Shown piece by piece: positions 61,124 to 64,000 of a stretch of 64,000 nt of DNA; positions within the stretch are counted from its first letter, which is position 1, and every line of letters starts with the position of its first letter. This DNA comes from JASHVB01 sp963762885 (GTDB lineage: Bacteria > Pseudomonadota > Alphaproteobacteria > Acetobacterales > Acetobacteraceae). Below the pieces are notes generated by a model that was not told the origin of the DNA, did no database searches, and was given only the letters and a program-made list of their open reading frames with translations. The stretch is taken from the NCBI GenBank assembly GCA_963762885.1, contig CAVXNH010000052.1:134113-198112 (forward strand). The letters are read 5' to 3'. Made by a program: the position numbers and the translations under genes.

Positions 61124-62245
61124 TCATCGGATGATCACGTAGTGGATGGTGAACTGCACCGTGATGTCCGGGTCGGTCACGTCCGGCGGCAACGGCGGCA
61201 GCTTCGCATCGCGGAACACTGCCAGCGCTCCCAGATCGAGCCATGGCGACCCCGACTTTTGCTCCACATCGACCGCATGCACCCGGCCGTCGCGGCCGAC
61301 GACCAGTCGCAGGCCGACGTCGCCTTCCTGTTGCAGCCGCCCCGCCTCACTCGGGTAGAACCGGTGGCGAAGCCACCAGGCGGCCACCTCGTTGAACCAG
61401 TCCTCGCCGACATCGCTGCCCTTCCCTTGCGGGTGCAATTGCGTGATGTCGCCGCCGCCCATCATCGGCGCGAACGAGAGATCGATGGTTCCGGGCGAGG
61501 CGCGCGGTCGCGGCGGCGCAGCTTGCGGCGTGGCGACGCGCGGCCCGAACGAGAAATCCATGGGCGCCGGGAAAGCCGGGGCGACGCGTGGAGGCGCACT
61601 CGGCCGCACCGCCTCCTGCGGCCGGACCACGCGTGGCGGGGTGCTCTGCGGCGCCGGCACGGGCACTGGCGGCGGTGGCAGCGGCAGCGGCTGTGGTACG
61701 GGAAGCTGCGCGGCGGGTGCGGTCTCCTGCGGAGCAACGATCTGGGGCAACGGCTGCGGCGTTGCCTCCGGCGCCGGAGCGATGGGTGGGGGCGGCGGGG
61801 TAACCTCTTGTGGTGGAGCGAGCGGCTGTGGCGGGGGGACGGCTTCCGGTCCCGGCGGGAGCACCTCCGGCGGAGGTGGGGTCTCGGCGGGTGGCGCTGT
61901 TGTCAGCGGCGGTTGTTCGACGGGCGGGGCGGGCAGCGGCGGCACTGGCTGCGCTGGTTGCGGCGCCGGCGAAGCCTGCCGGTCTGGCGATATCGGCGCG
62001 GGGTTGGCGATCGAAGGCGGCGCATTGCCGCCGCCTTCGAACACCATGGCCACGGAAGCCGGTGCCACGGATTCAGGCAGGTTGTGCCTGTGCTGGGCCG
62101 CTATGATCGCCACCGCCAGCAGCGCCACGTGCAGCAGTACGGAGAGGCCGACAGGCCACCCGGCGCGCCGGCGAGGCGGCTCGTGGGGCAGGCGCACGGC
62201 AGGCGACGCGGCCAGGGGCGTCATGGTGGCCGTGATGGCCGTCAT
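61124..62245 (-). CDS. TonB-like energy-transducing protein
   Basis: This 373-residue protein has one N-terminal transmembrane helix (GLSVLLHVALLAVAIIA, residues 32-48), a very long Pro-rich periplasmic spacer (about residues 75-245) and a TonB C-terminal domain (WLRHRFYPSEAGRLQQEGDVGLRLVVGRDGRVHAVDVEQKSGSPWLD). It couples inner-membrane energy from ExbBD to outer-membrane transporters. No exbB/exbD genes are in the window. The stop TGA is at 61124. Confidence 0.92.
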   Translation of the reverse strand: MTAITATMTPLAASPAVRLPHEPPRRRAGWPVGLSVLLHVALLAVAIIAAQHRHNLPESVAPASVAMVFEGGGNAPPSIANPAPISPDRQASPAPQPAQPVPPLPAPPVEQPPLTTAPPAETPPPPEVLPPGPEAVPPPQPLAPPQEVTPPPPPIAPAPEATPQPLPQIVAPQETAPAAQLPVPQPLPLPPPPVPVPAPQSTPPRVVRPQEAVRPSAPPRVAPAFPAPMDFSFGPRVATPQAAPPRPRASPGTIDLSFAPMMGGGDITQLHPQGKGSDVGEDWFNEVAAWWLRHRFYPSEAGRLQQEGDVGLRLVVGRDGRVHAVDVEQKSGSPWLDLGALAVFRDAKLPPLPPDVTDPDITVQFTIHYVIIR

Positions 62246-62565
62246 GGTGGTCAGGCGACTCGCGACAACCGCTCATGCGGCGGACACTATGCCGTCTGCG
62301 CGCAGCGAAAAAGGGCGGGAACATTGAAGAAGGGTAACCCAGGCGCCCACAAGGGCCAGGAAGAGGAAAGCTCCTCAACCTGCCCGTGTGACTGGCGTTT
62401 TCCTCCCCAAACTTGGCCCGCTTCAGTCACGGGTGGGGCCGGCGACTTGTTACCCCGAGCGGCCCCGGCAAGTCACGCCATTTTGTGCGAATTAAGGCCA
62501 AACACGGAGGGTTTATTGCGCTATCCCGGTTGTGCGCCGCACAATAGTTCCGCCGGTGGACGAAG
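62246..62565. other. Divergent intergenic region
   Basis: About 320 bases between the TonB-like gene and the AsmA-like gene. No ORF with features. An AT-richer stretch (GCCATTTTGTGCGAATTAAG near 62477) may be part of a promoter. Confidence 0.35.
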
Positions 62566-62697
62566 CAAGGCCAAGGGCGTTGCCCTCGGAACCCCACCAG
62601 AGGGCTCTGCCCCCGGGCGCTTGGCCCGGGGGCAGGGGGTTTCGAGTGGGCAAAGTCCCCCTGGCAGGTTGCAGGGCAGAGCCCTGGCTTTGCTTCA
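62566..62697. repeat. GC-rich inverted repeat (GGGCTCTGCCC type)
   Basis: AAGGCCAAGGGCGTTGCCCT, AGAGGGCTCTGCCCCCGGGC and GCCCGGGGGCAGGGGGTTTC, then CAGGGCAGAGCCCTGGCTTT form nested hairpins directly before the AsmA-like ATG. Repeats of this GGGCTCTGCCC type are common between genes in Acetobacteraceae. It could limit expression of the downstream gene. Confidence 0.7.
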
Positions 62698-62700
62698 CTG

Positions 62701-64000
62701 ATGCGGCTGCACCATCACGCGGCGCGAGGGGTGGGGCTGGTGTTGCACCGGCTGGCGACCATTGCGCTCGGCGCCGCGGTCATCCTGACCGTCTTGATCG
62801 CCGCCGCGGCCTGGCGGATGTCGCAGGGACCGGTCGACATTGGCTGGTTCACCCACCGCCTGGAAGCCGCCGCCAATGCCAATGGCGGACCGACCAGGCT
62901 CAGCATCGGCAGCACCGCGCTGGCCTGGGAAGGGTTCCGGCTCGGCGTCGATCGGCCACTCGGCCTGCGCCTGAGCGACATCCGGCTGACCGACACCAAC
63001 GGCCGTCGCCGCGTCGATATCCCGCGCGCCGAAGTCTCGCTGTCGCTGGGCGCGCTGCTACTGGGTCGGGTGCAGCCGCGCGCCCTGGAGCTGGACGAGC
63101 CGCGGTTGACGCTGCGTCGCGCCATGGACGGCACGTTCAGCATCGATCTCGGCAGCCTGGCAGAGCAAACGGAGCAAGTTGGTCAGCCGGTCAGCAGCCC
63201 GCTGCCCGCTTTGCTCGCCTTGCTCGCCAGACCGCCCTCGACCGACCGCGACGCCACGCCCGGCTGGTTCAGCCAGTTGCGCCGCGTGCGGATCCACGAC
63301 GCCGCGGTGACCGTCGAGGATCGCCAGCTCGGTGCGACCTGGCAAGCGCCCCAGGTGGATATCAACCTGACCCGCCGAGCGGAAGGCGGCATCGACGGAA
63401 CCGCCGACCTGTGGCTGGCGCTTGGCGACCAGCGGGCGCGGCTGACCGGCACCGCCCGGCTGTCGAGCGATGCGGCCGAGACACATGTGACCGCCCGGCT
63501 GACCGCCGTCGCGCCGGCGGCGCTGGCCCGGGCCGCACCCGCGCTCGGGGTTCTGGCGGCGCTGGATGCGCCGGTCAGCGCCGAAGCCTCCGCGGATCTA
63601 GGGCCGGTGTTCGACCTGCGGGCCGCGCATGTGACGTTGCAGGCGGCTGCCGGCGCGCTGCGGATAGCCAGCGGTAGCGTGCCGATCGCCGGCGCCACAT
63701 TGGTCCTCTCCGGCGCGCCCGACGACATCCGGGTGGAAACCGCGCAACTGCACCTGCGCGCCCACGATGGCGAGGCAGGCTCGACCCTCACCGCCGCCGG
63801 CACCGTGCAGCGCGGCGAGAGCCGTATCGAGGCCGCATTATCGCTGGGCATCGACCAGGTCGCGTTCGCCGACCTGCCAGTGCTGTGGCCGGACGGCGTC
63901 GAACGCGATGTGCGATCCTGGATCCTGGAAAACATCACGGCAAGGGTCGCGCGCAACGGCCACGCCGAGATCGGCCTCGCGGCGAACGCCGATTTCTCGG
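62701..64000 (+). CDS. AsmA/YhdP-like (DUF3971) envelope protein, partial
   Basis: From ATG 62701 the frame is open to the right edge (433 codons). It has an N-terminal transmembrane helix (ATIALGAAVILTVLIAAAAW) and then a periplasmic repetitive beta-type domain (VDIGWFTHRLEAAANA, TRLSIGSTALAWEGFRLG, LRLSDIRLTDTNGRRRVDIP, RALELDEPRLTLRR). These match the AsmA-like/YhdP family, thought to move phospholipids between membranes. The C-terminus lies outside the window. Confidence 0.85.
   Translation, partial: MRLHHHAARGVGLVLHRLATIALGAAVILTVLIAAAAWRMSQGPVDIGWFTHRLEAAANANGGPTRLSIGSTALAWEGFRLGVDRPLGLRLSDIRLTDTNGRRRVDIPRAEVSLSLGALLLGRVQPRALELDEPRLTLRRAMDGTFSIDLGSLAEQTEQVGQPVSSPLPALLALLARPPSTDRDATPGWFSQLRRVRIHDAAVTVEDRQLGATWQAPQVDINLTRRAEGGIDGTADLWLALGDQRARLTGTARLSSDAAETHVTARLTAVAPAALARAAPALGVLAALDAPVSAEASADLGPVFDLRAAHVTLQAAAGALRIASGSVPIAGATLVLSGAPDDIRVETAQLHLRAHDGEAGSTLTAAGTVQRGESRIEAALSLGIDQVAFADLPVLWPDGVERDVRSWILENITARVARNGHAEIGLAANADFS

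Overview
The window is about 64 kb of GC-rich DNA from an alphaproteobacterium. The family mix (HflKC-DegP, rplKAJL-rpoBC, HiPIP, many acyl-CoA and Tat-type proteins) fits an Acetobacteraceae/Rhodospirillales organism such as a Rhodopila relative, but that placement is inference. No rRNA, tRNA or CRISPR array was seen.

Layout. 1-4.5 kb: envelope proteolysis (degP, hflC, hflK on the minus strand), then mrp. 4.6-7 kb: an accessory patch with a DUF6978-DUF1829 gene pair, a deleted second copy of the mrp 3' end, and a mazEF toxin-antitoxin module. 7-21 kb: catabolic genes (LLM flavin oxidoreductase, esterase, greB, acyl-CoA-dehydrogenase-like, CMD, cupin and GMC genes, a chimeric thiolase with DUF35, DUF2891, PPOX, peptide-type binding protein, serine hydrolase, enoyl-CoA hydratase). 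21.3-23.7 kb: a full group II intron and an IS66 remnant. 23.8-26.4 kb: phenylacetyl-CoA epoxidase genes paaABCD without paaE. 26.5-30 kb: doxX, ndk, trpS, an MFS transporter. 30-36 kb: TauD dioxygenase, DsbA-like protein and a sugar/glycerol-phosphate-type ABC operon. 36-44 kb: HiPIP, two amidohydrolases, DUF427, SDR, hydroxyacid dehydrogenase, an AhpD-like protein and a DapA-family lyase. 44-51 kb: small ORFs, a 1051-residue DUF4062-STAND NTPase, higBA, rplKA and a ParE-type pair. 51-61 kb: rplJL-rpoBC with an apparent L10 leader and a strong terminator. 61-64 kb: a TonB-like protein and the start of an AsmA/YhdP-like protein.

The most interesting items are (i) the DUF4062-STAND gene, a candidate anti-phage sensor, lying next to toxin-antitoxin genes and beside the core ribosomal/RNA polymerase cluster; (ii) the DUF6978-DUF1829 pair bracketed by two copies of mrp sequence; and (iii) a group II intron that twice entered the same position of a dispersed palindromic repeat, members of which also sit between rpoB and rpoC.

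Data quality matters here. About twenty single-base indels break otherwise intact genes, including the essential rpoC. Most are probably sequence errors and not pseudogenes, so broken genes are annotated over their full homologous span.
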